From: Pseudoalteromonas fuliginea
GTDB lineage: Bacteria > Pseudomonadota > Gammaproteobacteria > Enterobacterales > Alteromonadaceae
Direction: 5' to 3'
DNA: 64,000 nucleotides
Assembly (NCBI RefSeq): GCF_000690055.1
Contig: NZ_JJNZ01000019.1
Coordinates: forward strand, 27,378-91,377
In this document: one piece after another, positions 1-7,983 of the stretch
Position numbering within the stretch: position 1 is the stretch's first letter
Layout of the letters: every line of letters begins with the position of its first letter
The notes under the pieces: generated by a model
Seen by the model: the letters and a program-made list of their open reading frames with translations, nothing else
Told to the model about the DNA's origin: nothing
Databases searched by the model: none
Program-made: the position numbers and the translations under genes

Positions 1-152
1 TTTCTGAACCTGTAATGGTTAACGTTAGCGTTGCTGAAGTGGTAGTACCTCCAGTTGTTGAGACTAAGAAGAAAAGCTCTTCTGGTTCTCTTGCATGGTT
101 AACATTACTAGTAGCGCCGTTTGCATTTATGCGTCGTCGTAAACAAAAGTAA
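1..152 (+). CDS. C-terminal end of a surface protein with a GlyGly-CTERM-like sorting tail (partial)
   Basis: Only the last 49 codons are in the window; the frame is open at the left edge and ends in TAA. The tail reads Lys-Lys-Lys-Ser-Ser-Ser-Gly-Ser, then a hydrophobic stretch (LAWLTLLVAPFAF), then Met-Arg-Arg-Arg-Lys. A small Gly/Ser cluster, one membrane segment and a terminal arginine cluster are the pattern of GlyGly-CTERM tails, which rhombosortase is known to process in Vibrio, Shewanella and Pseudoalteromonas; substrates are often type II-secreted proteases or nucleases. The usual Gly-Gly is replaced here by Ser-Ser-Gly, so the match is approximate. The catalytic part lies outside the window and cannot be named. 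Confidence 0.75.
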   Translation, partial: SEPVMVNVSVAEVVVPPVVETKKKSSSGSLAWLTLLVAPFAFMRRRKQK

Positions 153-176
153 TTTTATAACTTAACTGTTATATAG

Positions 177-198
177 AGGGAGCTTCGGCTCCCTTTTT
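177..198 (+). terminator. Rho-independent terminator of the partial surface-protein gene
   Basis: A 7-bp stem (AGGGAGC/GCTCCCT) closed by a TTCG tetraloop and followed by five T residues, 24 bases after the stop codon. Confidence 0.9.
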
Positions 199-248
199 AC
201 ATGGTTTCTCAAATTAAATAACGACAAATTCTAATTTTAGATATATTT

Positions 249-400
249 ATACCAATCTGCTTGATTAAATGAGCTACTTTGAGTTAAGAAAATCCTGTCG
301 ATAATAAGGCAAAAATTTCGTTATTTAGTTGTTCTATATCAGAAATTTTTAACACAGTTAGCGTCAGGTTTAATCTCTCAAATTGATTAAGTTGGTATTA
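249..400. repeat. Intergenic repeat with inverted ATACCAA/TTGGTAT ends, copy 1
   Basis: About 150 bp bounded by ATACCAAT and TTGGTATT, with partly complementary AT-rich sequence inside the ends. It shares the core TAGTTGTTCTATAT, the following AGTTAG and the TTGGTATTA end with the element at 6970-7132. There is no coding capacity. It resembles non-autonomous, MITE-like or REP-like intergenic elements of Alteromonadales. It fills most of the gap between the first terminator and the oligopeptidase gene; I see nothing else supportable there. Confidence 0.6.
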
Positions 401-436
401 CTTAATAAAAATTAAATACAACAAGGACTTTGACTG

Positions 437-2611
437 ATGAAACGTACTCCATTCGCACTTGCTGCATTATCGCTAGCTATTTTAAGTGGCTGTAATCAAG
501 CCCCAGAAGAGACTCAAAAAAGTAATACACAAGTTAAAACGGTTCAAGTAGTCCAAGCTGCAGCCCCTATTGCTAAAAAAGTGCCTCATGAGATGACTAT
601 TCATGGGGATACGCGTATAGATGATTACTATTGGTTACGTGATGACGAACGTAAAGCGCCAGAGGTGATTAACTATTTAGAAGCTGAAAATACATACACA
701 GATGCAATGCTTGCACATACTAAAACGCTGCAAAGTGAATTGTTTGAGGAGCTAAAAGGGCGTATTCAAAAAGACGATGATTCAGTCCCAGTTAAAAGCG
801 GTGATTATTTTTACTCAACGCAGACACGTGGCGATAACGAGTACACTACTTATTTACGCAGCAGCGATTTTGCAGGTAACGATCAGCAAGTTATTTTAGA
901 TGTAAATGAGCTTGCTAAAGGCCATGATTATTATGCGGTAAGTGGCTTAGATGTAAGCCCGAATGGCAATTTAATGGCTTATGGCGAAGATACTGTTAGT
1001 CGTCGTATTTATAGTATAAAAATAAAAGATTTAACAACCGGTAAATTACTCGAAGACACACTTGAGGGCACTAACGGTGGCATTGTGTGGGCAAACGATA
1101 ATAAAACGGTTTACTACATTAAAAAAGATTTACAAACTCTACTAGGTTATCAAGTTTATCGTCATACATTAGGTACACCACAAGCTGATGATGAGCTAAT
1201 TTACGAAGAAACTGATACCAGTTACTACATGGGTATGAGTAAAAGTAAAGATGAGTCAGAGATTTATATTTGGCACAGCAGCACGGCTGCATCAGGTGTG
1301 TCGGTATTGAGCGCTGATGATGCTAAGGCAATGCCTAAGCGTTTAATTGAGCGCGAAGTAGGGCTTGAATATGAAATATCTAAACTAGGGAATACTTACT
1401 ATATTGTAACTAACTTAGATGCTGTAAATTTTCAGTTGATGAAAGTGGATATTGATAGAGCAGGCGACAAAGCAAATTGGCAAAGTGTGATCCCAGCGCG
1501 CGACGGTATTAAACTCGAAGGCATTGATTTATTTAATGACTACTTAGTTTACCAAGAGCGTGAAATGGGTCAGTCAAAACTTATTGCTCGCAATTTAAAA
1601 ACAGGTAAAGAGTTACCACTGAGCTTTAACGATAGCGCTTATACAATTGGTACTTATGGCAATAATGATATAGATAGCAGCACGTTACGTGTTTACTACA
1701 CAAGCATGACAACGCCTGATTCATCATACGATGTAAATTTAGCAACAGGCAACAAAACATTACTTAAACAACAAACTGTATTGGGCGACTTTAGTGCTGA
1801 CAACTATGCCTCAGAGCGCATTTTTGTAACTGCACGTGACGGTATAAAAGTACCGGTAAGTTTGGTTTATCGTAAAGATGCGTTTAAAAAAGACGGTACA
1901 AATCCATTGCTGCAGTACGGTTATGGTTCGTACGGGGCAACGATGGATCCAACGTTCTCCAGCTCACGCTTGAGCTTGTTAGACCGTGGCTTTGTATTTG
2001 CAATTGCCCATGTACGTGGCTCGCAAATGCTAGGTCGTCCTTGGTACGAAGACGGCAAGCTACTTACTAAAAAGAATACGTTTAATGACTTTGTTGATGT
2101 AACCAAAGCATTGGTTTCTCAAAAGTATGGCGCAAAAGATGAAATATTTGCGTTAGGTGGCAGTGCTGGTGGCTTATTAATGGGCGCAGTAGCAAACCAA
2201 GCGCCTGAGCTTTATAAAGGCATGGTTGCTGCGGTACCGTTTGTTGATGTAGTAACCACGATGCTTGATGCGAGTATTCCGCTTACAACAAATGAATATG
2301 GCGAATGGGGTAATCCGAACGAAAAAGCGTATTACGATTACATGCTATCTTACTCGCCATACGACCAAGTATCTAAGCAAGCATATCCTAATATGCTAGT
2401 AACGACTGGCTTGCACGATTCACAAGTTCAATACTTTGAGCCAGCTAAATGGGTTGCTAAGCTGCGTGACTATAAAACTGATGACAATAAATTATTGTTT
2501 AAAATAGATATGGAAGCAGGGCACGGTGGTGCATCGGGTCGCTTTAAGCGCTTAGAAGATACCGCGCTAAACTATGCATTTATGCTTGATTTAGCGGGTA
2601 TTAAAAAGTAG
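437..2611 (+). CDS. ptrB: Oligopeptidase B-like S9A serine peptidase, predicted lipoprotein
   Basis: This S9A-family peptidase should cut short peptides, in oligopeptidase B typically after Arg or Lys. The 724 residues begin with a lipoprotein signal peptide, lipobox LSGC with Cys19, so it is probably membrane-anchored in the periplasm, unlike the cytoplasmic E. coli enzyme. A beta-propeller region covers roughly residues 50-450 and the alpha/beta-hydrolase domain the rest. The catalytic triad is visible: Ser576 in GGSAGG, Asp661 in GLHDSQV and His696 in AGHGG. The start is an ATG with AAGGA nine bases upstream. The gene appears monocistronic, with a terminator straight after it. The family is certain; the symbol is given by similarity and the substrate preference is inferred. 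Confidence 0.88.
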   Translation: MKRTPFALAALSLAILSGCNQAPEETQKSNTQVKTVQVVQAAAPIAKKVPHEMTIHGDTRIDDYYWLRDDERKAPEVINYLEAENTYTDAMLAHTKTLQSELFEELKGRIQKDDDSVPVKSGDYFYSTQTRGDNEYTTYLRSSDFAGNDQQVILDVNELAKGHDYYAVSGLDVSPNGNLMAYGEDTVSRRIYSIKIKDLTTGKLLEDTLEGTNGGIVWANDNKTVYYIKKDLQTLLGYQVYRHTLGTPQADDELIYEETDTSYYMGMSKSKDESEIYIWHSSTAASGVSVLSADDAKAMPKRLIEREVGLEYEISKLGNTYYIVTNLDAVNFQLMKVDIDRAGDKANWQSVIPARDGIKLEGIDLFNDYLVYQEREMGQSKLIARNLKTGKELPLSFNDSAYTIGTYGNNDIDSSTLRVYYTSMTTPDSSYDVNLATGNKTLLKQQTVLGDFSADNYASERIFVTARDGIKVPVSLVYRKDAFKKDGTNPLLQYGYGSYGATMDPTFSSSRLSLLDRGFVFAIAHVRGSQMLGRPWYEDGKLLTKKNTFNDFVDVTKALVSQKYGAKDEIFALGGSAGGLLMGAVANQAPELYKGMVAAVPFVDVVTTMLDASIPLTTNEYGEWGNPNEKAYYDYMLSYSPYDQVSKQAYPNMLVTTGLHDSQVQYFEPAKWVAKLRDYKTDDNKLLFKIDMEAGHGGASGRFKRLEDTALNYAFMLDLAGIKK

Positions 2612-2643
2612 TTAATTTATATATTTAAAATAAATAAAAATGT

Positions 2644-2673
2644 AAGGTGCTTTTTAAGAAAGCACCTTTTTTT
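2644..2673 (+). terminator. Terminator shared by convergent genes
   Basis: Ten-base arms AAGGTGCTTT/AAAGCACCTT with a five-base loop and a T-run on the plus strand. It lies between the peptidase gene and the convergent histidine kinase gene and overlaps the kinase stop codon, so it may work in both directions. Confidence 0.85.
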
Positions 2674-4141
2674 GTGGCAAATTAAAGCTAAACATAGTGC
2701 CTTTGCCAATTTCACTTTGCACGTATATTTCGCTATCCATCAGTTTCAATAACCCCCGACATATAGCTAGCCCTAAACCACCTTGCTGACGCCCCTCTTT
2801 ATTAGAATTACTTGCTTGATAGTGAGGATTAAAAATAGCACTCAGTTCATCTTGTTTTATTCCAACGCCAGTATCTGAAACATGCACAAATAGCTGATTG
2901 TCGCCACTGCGCTTTACATGTACTGCAATGCTACCACCGCTAGGCGTATGCCTAATAGCGTTATCAATTAAGTTACTTAATACGCGTTCTAATTTTGCGA
3001 TATCGGCTACAACAGGGAAATCACAAATTGCAGGTTCTACCGATAAATGAATACCCTTTTTATTTACAGCTAAGCTAAATTTAGCAATGCAGTCATAAAT
3101 TAACTCGCCTAAATTAAAGGTTTCTTTATTTATGTTTATTTCGCCATTTTCTAAATGGGCAAGTTCAAATATTTGTTCTATGAGTAATTTTAATTGTCCG
3201 CAATTATTAAGCGACACTTGTAAGTATTCTTGTTGTTCTTTTTGACTTAATTGCTCACCAGATTGATTTAAAACCTCTAAAAATCCTTGCAGTGATGCAA
3301 GTGGTGTACGTAGGTCGTGCGATAAGTGAGTGAGTAACTCTTTGCGTTGTTTATCGCCCTCTTCAAGTGCTTTAAATTGCTCATTAATACGGGTAAGCAT
3401 TGCTTGAATGCTGCGACCCAAACTATGTACTTCATTGCTTTTTTGTGTTGAATAGTTACTTAATTTTGTATCTGTAAGGCTGTAATTGGCCGCTTCAATA
3501 TTGCTTACATCACGGGCTAAACGCTGTATTGGATTGGTGAAAAAACGCAGTAAGATTAGCATTGCAATGAGTAAAAAGGCTAAAGCGGAGCCAAGCCATA
3601 AAGCGGCTAGCCATAGCCTGTCATTATTTTTTATAGTATTGAGGGAGGTATCGTAGGCTTCACCGCCAATAATTACATATAGGTAACCTTGTAACTTGTC
3701 GTGATTAAATACAGGCGCAACCGAAAATATTTTTTGTTGGTCTTTATTGCGCGGATTATCACCATAGATAGGTGCTGCTTTAGGGTCATTAATGAGCTTT
3801 TTTAAAGGCGCTAAATCGATATAGTTACGCTTAACTTTTCCTGGTTTTGCTGAGTAAGTAAGAATTTTTCCGGTTTCGTCTACAAAATAAAATTCAAACG
3901 CAGGGCCTAATAGCATTAAAGTATGAAAAAGGTTTTCGAGCGCTTTATAGTCGTAAACACCTTCTTTTATCAATGGGTTATCTTGTACTAAATGCTCAGC
4001 TAACGCTAAATGCAGATTTTGCTCACCATGGTGTTTTGAAGTAAGTTCTAATTGTTTGCTCCAGCCATAAACAAGTGCACAAATAAAACAAAATATAACA
4101 ACTAACGATATGGCTAATTTTTGGTACAAAGATAATTTCAT
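2654..4141 (-). CDS. Sensor histidine kinase (HAMP-HisKA-HATPase_c), partner of the next gene
   Basis: A membrane histidine kinase of 495 residues that should phosphorylate the regulator encoded ten bases upstream. Order: TM1 at about 9-27, a periplasmic sensor of about 145 residues, TM2 at about 175-198, HAMP at about 200-255, and a HisKA box with His275 in LSHDLRTP. The ATPase domain has the N-box DNAIRHT, then DTGVGI and GGLGLAI. The periplasmic region resembles a PAS/Cache-type sensor fold, but I do not recognise its ligand. It is the last gene of a minus-strand run starting with two spondin-domain genes, so the signal may concern those secreted proteins or the cell envelope. That link is inference from position. 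Confidence 0.9.
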   Translation of the reverse strand: MKLSLYQKLAISLVVIFCFICALVYGWSKQLELTSKHHGEQNLHLALAEHLVQDNPLIKEGVYDYKALENLFHTLMLLGPAFEFYFVDETGKILTYSAKPGKVKRNYIDLAPLKKLINDPKAAPIYGDNPRNKDQQKIFSVAPVFNHDKLQGYLYVIIGGEAYDTSLNTIKNNDRLWLAALWLGSALAFLLIAMLILLRFFTNPIQRLARDVSNIEAANYSLTDTKLSNYSTQKSNEVHSLGRSIQAMLTRINEQFKALEEGDKQRKELLTHLSHDLRTPLASLQGFLEVLNQSGEQLSQKEQQEYLQVSLNNCGQLKLLIEQIFELAHLENGEININKETFNLGELIYDCIAKFSLAVNKKGIHLSVEPAICDFPVVADIAKLERVLSNLIDNAIRHTPSGGSIAVHVKRSGDNQLFVHVSDTGVGIKQDELSAIFNPHYQASNSNKEGRQQGGLGLAICRGLLKLMDSEIYVQSEIGKGTMFSFNLPQKKVLS

Positions 4142-4151
4142 AATAGGAGTC

Positions 4152-4877
4152 TTAATTTAGTTGGCTAGGGTTTAGTTTATAACCCACACCCCAAACTGTT
4201 TCTATAATGGGCATTTTCTGGTGCTCTTCTAGCTTGGCGCGTAAGCGGTTTATGTGCGAATTAACTGTGTGCTCGTAACCACTATGTTGATATCCCCATA
4301 CTTTATCGAGTAATTGTTGGCGACTAAAAACATGACTAGGGTGGCGTGCAAAATAAACAAGTAAATCAAATTCGGTGGCGGTAAGGTTGAGTGCTTGCTT
4401 GCCTAAATAAACTTGGTGCGAACTGAACTCAATGTGGAGTGAGCCTACGTTTAGCGTTTGTTCGCTATCAACGGGTGAGTTATCGTTATTCTGACTGGCA
4501 AGTAATTGTGCTCTGTGGCGCAATTGGGTCTTTACTCTGGCTTGTAACTCACGCGCAAAAAATGGTTTACAAATATAATCATCTGCGCCCATTTCAAGAC
4601 CAATCACTCTGTCCATATCGCTACTGAGCGCGGTCAGTAAAATCACAGAGGTAGTAGGATAATGTTCTTTTATTTTTCGGCATAAACTCAAACCATCCAT
4701 TTGCGGTAAGTTTATATCGAGTAAAATGAGTCCGTAGGGGTGCTTAGCTATTTTTTTTAAAGCAAGCTCGGCACTCACAACATGATCAACATGTAAGTTA
4801 AGTGAAGTAAGCTGCGTGGTAATTAATTTACCTATTTCTCTGTCGTCTTCTACTACTAATAATTTTTCGTGACGCAT
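4152..4877 (-). CDS. OmpR/PhoB-family response regulator
   Basis: A 241-residue two-component regulator. The N-terminal receiver domain (about 5-118) carries the acidic pair in VVEDD and phospho-acceptor Asp54 in LLDINLPQ; the C-terminal winged helix (about 145-235) has the TATEFDLL and GYQHSGYEHTVNSHINRLR features of the OmpR group. It precedes its kinase by ten bases. Eleven-base-spaced direct repeats upstream of the first spondin gene are of the type such regulators bind, so I infer that it controls its own locus. A terminator-like hairpin just upstream may lower its expression relative to the spondin genes. I cannot assign it to a named system. Confidence 0.92.
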   Translation of the reverse strand: MRHEKLLVVEDDREIGKLITTQLTSLNLHVDHVVSAELALKKIAKHPYGLILLDINLPQMDGLSLCRKIKEHYPTTSVILLTALSSDMDRVIGLEMGADDYICKPFFARELQARVKTQLRHRAQLLASQNNDNSPVDSEQTLNVGSLHIEFSSHQVYLGKQALNLTATEFDLLVYFARHPSHVFSRQQLLDKVWGYQHSGYEHTVNSHINRLRAKLEEHQKMPIIETVWGVGYKLNPSQLN

Positions 4878-4889
4878 GTATAACCTCGT

Positions 4890-4913
4890 AAAAAGGGGGG
4901 CATCCGTGCTCCC
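4890..4913 (-). terminator. Weak intercistronic terminator or attenuator
   Basis: On the minus strand GGGAGC and GCCCCC form an imperfect stem (one A-C mismatch) around a six-base loop, followed by five T residues. It lies between the second spondin gene and the response regulator gene, where partial read-through would lower regulator and kinase expression. Confidence 0.5.
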
Positions 4914-4966
4914 TTACTTCCCCATTACAAGCTGGTATGTCAACGCGTAAATATCGTTAATATTAA

Positions 4967-5692
4967 TTACTGAGTTCGAGTAATGACAACTTTCGCCAAT
5001 GGATTATCAAATTTATGTTCAGGGCTTAGCACTGAACTTGATAGCCCGTCTTCATTAGTAACTACACCAGGGTGTCTTGCTACAAAATCAACATCATCGC
5101 GGGCTTCATTAAAGCCTTCGCCGCCATCCACAGGACCCGGTAATGTACCAGCTGCTTCTGTATTTGCTTCCGTACCTGCATCATAAGCAACGGTGGTGCG
5201 CATAATAGACTCACCAACGGCTAATGTAGATACATCTACAGCACTAAGACCGGTAAACCCATCATTTGTATTCACCATCATAGTGGCAAGCGATAGTTTT
5301 AGTACTTCGAGCGTGTCGGTAGTAATCGTGATTGTGGTATTTGCACCAGGTCCAACTGGGCCTTCACTCGATGCATTAGCAATACCATTTTCAAATGTAA
5401 GGAGTTGGCTGTTATCCCCGCCTTCAGCCATTGTTTCTAATGCCACTGATGAAGGACTGCCTATTTGCCATAGCGTACCTTCATGGTGTGCAATAACGGC
5501 AACTGGTGAAAATGGTTGACCAGCAGTTAAATTACTTACAGTAACGTTAAATTCATAGCTGGTAGCTGTCGGTGCTGGTGTTGGTGCAACTACTTGATCA
5601 GGCTCGTTGCTATCATTGTCGCCACATGCTGCAAGAGTAGTTGCAAGCGCTAGTATTAAAGCGCTTTTTTTAAAGTTTTTAAAAGATGACAT
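4967..5692 (-). CDS. Spondin-domain lipoprotein
   Basis: A 241-residue exported protein. The lipobox LAAC with Cys23 predicts a lipoprotein, followed by a Pro/Thr/Ala linker at about 35-43 and a Spondin_N-type domain starting at YEFNVTVSNLTAG. The diagnostic pieces are N-x-T-x-G-Q-P-F-S-P, the MAEGGD segment, a mid-domain TNDGFTGL and the YDAGTEANTE acid cluster; the C-terminus keeps the domain's basic V-V-I-T-R strand. The upstream neighbour shares all these motifs, so the two are tandem paralogues, ten bases apart and presumably co-transcribed. In animals spondin domains are matrix or adhesion modules with a metal site; the bacterial role is largely unknown. A surface adhesion or metal-linked role is possible, not shown. 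Confidence 0.8.
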   Translation of the reverse strand: MSSFKNFKKSALILALATTLAACGDNDSNEPDQVVAPTPAPTATSYEFNVTVSNLTAGQPFSPVAVIAHHEGTLWQIGSPSSVALETMAEGGDNSQLLTFENGIANASSEGPVGPGANTTITITTDTLEVLKLSLATMMVNTNDGFTGLSAVDVSTLAVGESIMRTTVAYDAGTEANTEAAGTLPGPVDGGEGFNEARDDVDFVARHPGVVTNEDGLSSSVLSPEHKFDNPLAKVVITRTQ

Positions 5693-5702
5693 TATAGCGC
5701 TC

Positions 5703-6404
5703 CTACTTAACCGTAACGGTTAGTTTTGCTACTGGGTTTAACCATCTGTGCACTGTATTGCTTAAGTCACTATTACCAGCGGTTAGATCGTCATCACCTA
5801 AGTTACCAGGATGAATATGAATATTAATATTGCTATCGGTGCTTGTTAAACCAGCACCACCGGTACCAGCATTACCACCAGGAGCAGCTGGAATACCAGG
5901 CGTACCTGGTGCACCTGAACCTTCTACTACAAGTTCATTATTTTGTTCAGTACCTGCATCGTAAGCATTTAAAAACACAGTATACGTTCCAGCTTCGGTT
6001 GGAATTTTCCAGCTATCAAGACCGACAAAACCGTCATTTGTAGGAAGTAGCATTGCGGCAACAGAAAGGTATTCGTTACCATCAGATGTCGTTAGGGTTG
6101 CCATTGCAGATACTGTTGGCGCAAGTAGACCTTCAGCCGGGTTTGCAGCCATATCACTACCTGCGGCAGTTGCTTGTGCAACTAGTTCTGCAATATTTCC
6201 GCCCTCAGCCATTGTTTGTAATGCGGTAGAGGCTTCCGTTGCTACTTCGAACAGTTTATCTTCACTGTCGTGAGCAGTTATTAATACGGGTGTAAAATGG
6301 ATGCCTTGAGTTAAGTTGGTTATTTTTAAATCTAACTCTGCGGCCATAGTTGATTGGCTAGCTGCCGCTAAAAGAGTTGCAATTGTTAATGTAGAAGCTT
6401 TCAT
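5703..6404 (-). CDS. Secreted spondin-domain protein
   Basis: A 233-residue exported protein of the same family as the lipoprotein gene that follows. I choose the ATG whose product starts MKASTLTIATLL because it opens a clean Sec signal peptide ending near SQSTMAA and has AGGAAA upstream; an in-frame extension of 21 codons would spoil the signal. The domain shows LKITNLTQGIHFTPVL, MAEGGN, LPTNDGFVGL and YDAGTEQNNE, with a Gly/Pro/Ala-rich insertion around residue 170. It has no lipobox, so it is soluble or released, while its paralogue is anchored. It is first in a likely four-gene operon with a two-component system and has regulator-type direct repeats in its promoter region. Confidence 0.8.
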   Translation of the reverse strand: MKASTLTIATLLAAASQSTMAAELDLKITNLTQGIHFTPVLITAHDSEDKLFEVATEASTALQTMAEGGNIAELVAQATAAGSDMAANPAEGLLAPTVSAMATLTTSDGNEYLSVAAMLLPTNDGFVGLDSWKIPTEAGTYTVFLNAYDAGTEQNNELVVEGSGAPGTPGIPAAPGGNAGTGGAGLTSTDSNINIHIHPGNLGDDDLTAGNSDLSNTVHRWLNPVAKLTVTVK

Positions 6405-6460
6405 TATTATTTCCTGTAAGTGATGATTCGAGTTAAGTATTGAATAATCGTCTCCAGAAA

Positions 6461-6489
6461 CTCTCACAAACTTATCACTTTTTTATCAC
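6461..6489 (-). promoter_or_regulatory. Three 11-bp-spaced direct repeats, likely OmpR-family regulator site
   Basis: On the plus strand CTCTCAC, TTATCAC and TTATCAC start at 6461, 6472 and 6483, exactly one helical turn apart; the last two are identical. The next turn is weak, and an inverted TTGTGAT lies nearby. The array is 57 bp upstream of the first spondin gene, the right distance for an activator. PhoB/OmpR-type proteins are known to bind such direct repeats. Assignment to the regulator in this locus is inference. Confidence 0.5.
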
Positions 6490-6586
6490 AAGATTTTACG
6501 TTGTGATTTTTTGCTAATACAGCAGTTGATTTATGGACATTTGTTTAATTAAAAGGCAACATACATGAAACAAAAAGGAGAGTGTT

Positions 6587-6952
6587 ATGGAAGAAAATCA
6601 ACAGGTTGAACCAGTTAATAAAGATGACCGTACGTGGGCTATGCTATGTCATTTAAGTGCATTAGCTGGATTTATTGTGCCGTTTGGCTCAATAATTGGG
6701 CCATTAATTGTGTGGTTAATTAAAAAAGATGAAATGCCAGTTGTTGACGTGCACGGTAAAAAGGCGCTTAACTTTCAAATAACGATGGCAATTGCATATG
6801 TAGTTTGTTTTTTACTGATGTTTGTAGCAGTAGGCTTAATATTACTACCTTTAGTGGCAATTTTTGGGTTTGTAATGGTTGTACTGGCGAGTATTAAAGC
6901 TAACGAAGGAAAAGAGTTTAATTATCCGTTTAGTTTAAATTTGATAAAATAA
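6587..6952 (+). CDS. DUF4870 (Tic20-like) small membrane protein
   Basis: A 121-residue inner-membrane protein with the DUF4870 signature: an N-terminal W-A-M-L-C-H-L-S-A-L segment, a first hydrophobic stretch at about 22-45, the VVDVHGKKALNFQ motif and two further membrane segments at about 68-103, ending with YPFSLNLIK. The family is distantly related to Tic20 and has no established bacterial function. It is divergent from the spondin operon and shares its 180-bp upstream region. AAGGAG lies six bases before the ATG. The downstream repeat and terminator suggest a single-gene transcript. Confidence 0.88.
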   Translation: MEENQQVEPVNKDDRTWAMLCHLSALAGFIVPFGSIIGPLIVWLIKKDEMPVVDVHGKKALNFQITMAIAYVVCFLLMFVAVGLILLPLVAIFGFVMVVLASIKANEGKEFNYPFSLNLIK

Positions 6953-6969
6953 ACACACAGTTTATTTTT

Positions 6970-7132
6970 ATACCCATTGCATTAAATTAGTGATCTATTA
7001 TAGCGATGAGAAAATAGCTCAATAACAAGGCTAAAATTATGATACATAGTTGTTCTATATAAATAATTTAAACGTAGTTAGTGAGTTATTTAATACGCTA
7101 GAATGATCATGTTTTTAATAAAATTGGTATTA
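6970..7132. repeat. Intergenic repeat with inverted ATACC.../TTGGTAT ends, copy 2
   Basis: A second, diverged member of the element at 249-400: it shares TAGTTGTTCTATAT, AGTTAG and the closing TTGGTATTAT, and is about 160 bp long. It abuts a terminator hairpin. No coding capacity. Confidence 0.6.
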
Positions 7133-7134
7133 TA

Positions 7135-7158
7135 AACCCAGCTATAGGCTGGGTTTTT
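7135..7158 (+). terminator. Rho-independent terminator after the DUF4870 gene
   Basis: An 8-bp stem AACCCAGC/GCTGGGTT with a five-base loop and a T-run, located beyond the repeat and 22 bases before the next gene. Confidence 0.85.
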
Positions 7159-7179
7159 ACGTTTAGCTATAAGGGCATT

Positions 7180-7614
7180 ATGCTTTATCTCACGTTATTT
7201 ATTAGCGCATTTATATCTGCCACATTATTGCCCAGCTCTTCTGAGGTGATAATGGTGGGAATGATTGCCCAAGGTAAAGTTAATTTATGGCTTATGTGGT
7301 GCGTAGCAACACTTGGAAATGTATTGGGAAGCTGCGTTAATTACTGGTTAGGCACGCAGGTACTGCGTTTTAAAGATAAAAAGTGGTTTCCTGTATCGCA
7401 AAAAGGGCTTGATAGCGCACAAAAACAATTTAATAAATATGGTGTATATAGTTTGTTATTTGCTTGGTTACCGGTTGTGGGAGATCCATTAACAGTAATT
7501 GGAGGCATATTTAAAGTACGGTTTAGTGCTTTTTTGTTGCTAGTAATGCTAGGCAAAGGCGCGCGCTATTTAGCGGTTATCGCCCTTGCCGTTGGATTCG
7601 AAAAACTCATTTAG
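7180..7614 (+). CDS. yqaA: YqaA-family (DedA/SNARE-associated-like) membrane protein
   Basis: A 144-residue membrane protein matching YqaA: an N-terminal S-A-T-L-L-P-S-S-S-E-V segment, a Gly-rich NVLGSCVNYWLG helix, and the WLPVVGDPLTVIGGIFK loop typical of small DedA relatives, followed by a last membrane helix ending GFEKLI. DedA relatives include lipid-carrier flippases and proton-linked proteins; the role of YqaA itself is not established. The SD is weak (AAGGG four bases before ATG). The gene converges on folX with nine bases between the stop codons and no clear terminator. Confidence 0.85.
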   Translation: MLYLTLFISAFISATLLPSSSEVIMVGMIAQGKVNLWLMWCVATLGNVLGSCVNYWLGTQVLRFKDKKWFPVSQKGLDSAQKQFNKYGVYSLLFAWLPVVGDPLTVIGGIFKVRFSAFLLLVMLGKGARYLAVIALAVGFEKLI

Positions 7615-7623
7615 ATACAAAAG

Positions 7624-7980
7624 TTATTTCGCCCAATCAAGTGTTAACGACACTGAGTCGGCAAAACGCAGTGCATGCGGTTTATCAACACGTGCTTTAG
7701 CGTAATGAACACTTGGGTGCGAGTGACAAACCGCAAGAATTTCAGCAACTAATTTCTCGAGCAGTAAAAAGTGCCCTTGCTCTACTAAACTAATCACTTC
7801 TTTGGTGATCACTTTATAATTTAGTGCTTGGTCTACTTCATCCGTTTTACAGGCATCATCAGCAGGGTAGTGAATCTCCAGATTGATCACTACGTCTTGC
7901 TTTTTTTCACGCTCATCGGGGTTAAAGCCAATAAATGTACGCAGTCGCAAATTAGTAACGTTAATAATTGCATTAGCCAT
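7624..7980 (-). CDS. folX: Dihydroneopterin triphosphate 2'-epimerase
   Basis: FolX epimerises 7,8-dihydroneopterin triphosphate to the monapterin form. The 118 residues show LRLRTFIGF at the start, VVINLEIHYPADDA, ALNYKVITK, LLEKL and the end segment DKPHALRFADSVSLTL. The HALR and SVS-x-T pieces favour FolX over the aldolase FolB. It is third in a folM-folE-folX run with three bases to folE. Together these three supply each step from GTP to tetrahydromonapterin except the dephosphorylation. Tetrahydromonapterin is known as the phenylalanine hydroxylase cofactor in some gammaproteobacteria; no phhA gene is in the window. Confidence 0.9.
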   Translation of the reverse strand: MANAIINVTNLRLRTFIGFNPDEREKKQDVVINLEIHYPADDACKTDEVDQALNYKVITKEVISLVEQGHFLLLEKLVAEILAVCHSHPSVHYAKARVDKPHALRFADSVSLTLDWAK

Positions 7981-7983
7981 AGG

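Noticed and set aside
5843..6043. Small plus-strand gene inside the spondin gene
   Set aside because: It is a His/Leu/Gln-rich antisense frame of a real minus-strand gene, with no SD and no family resemblance. The same holds for other short frames overlapping good genes.
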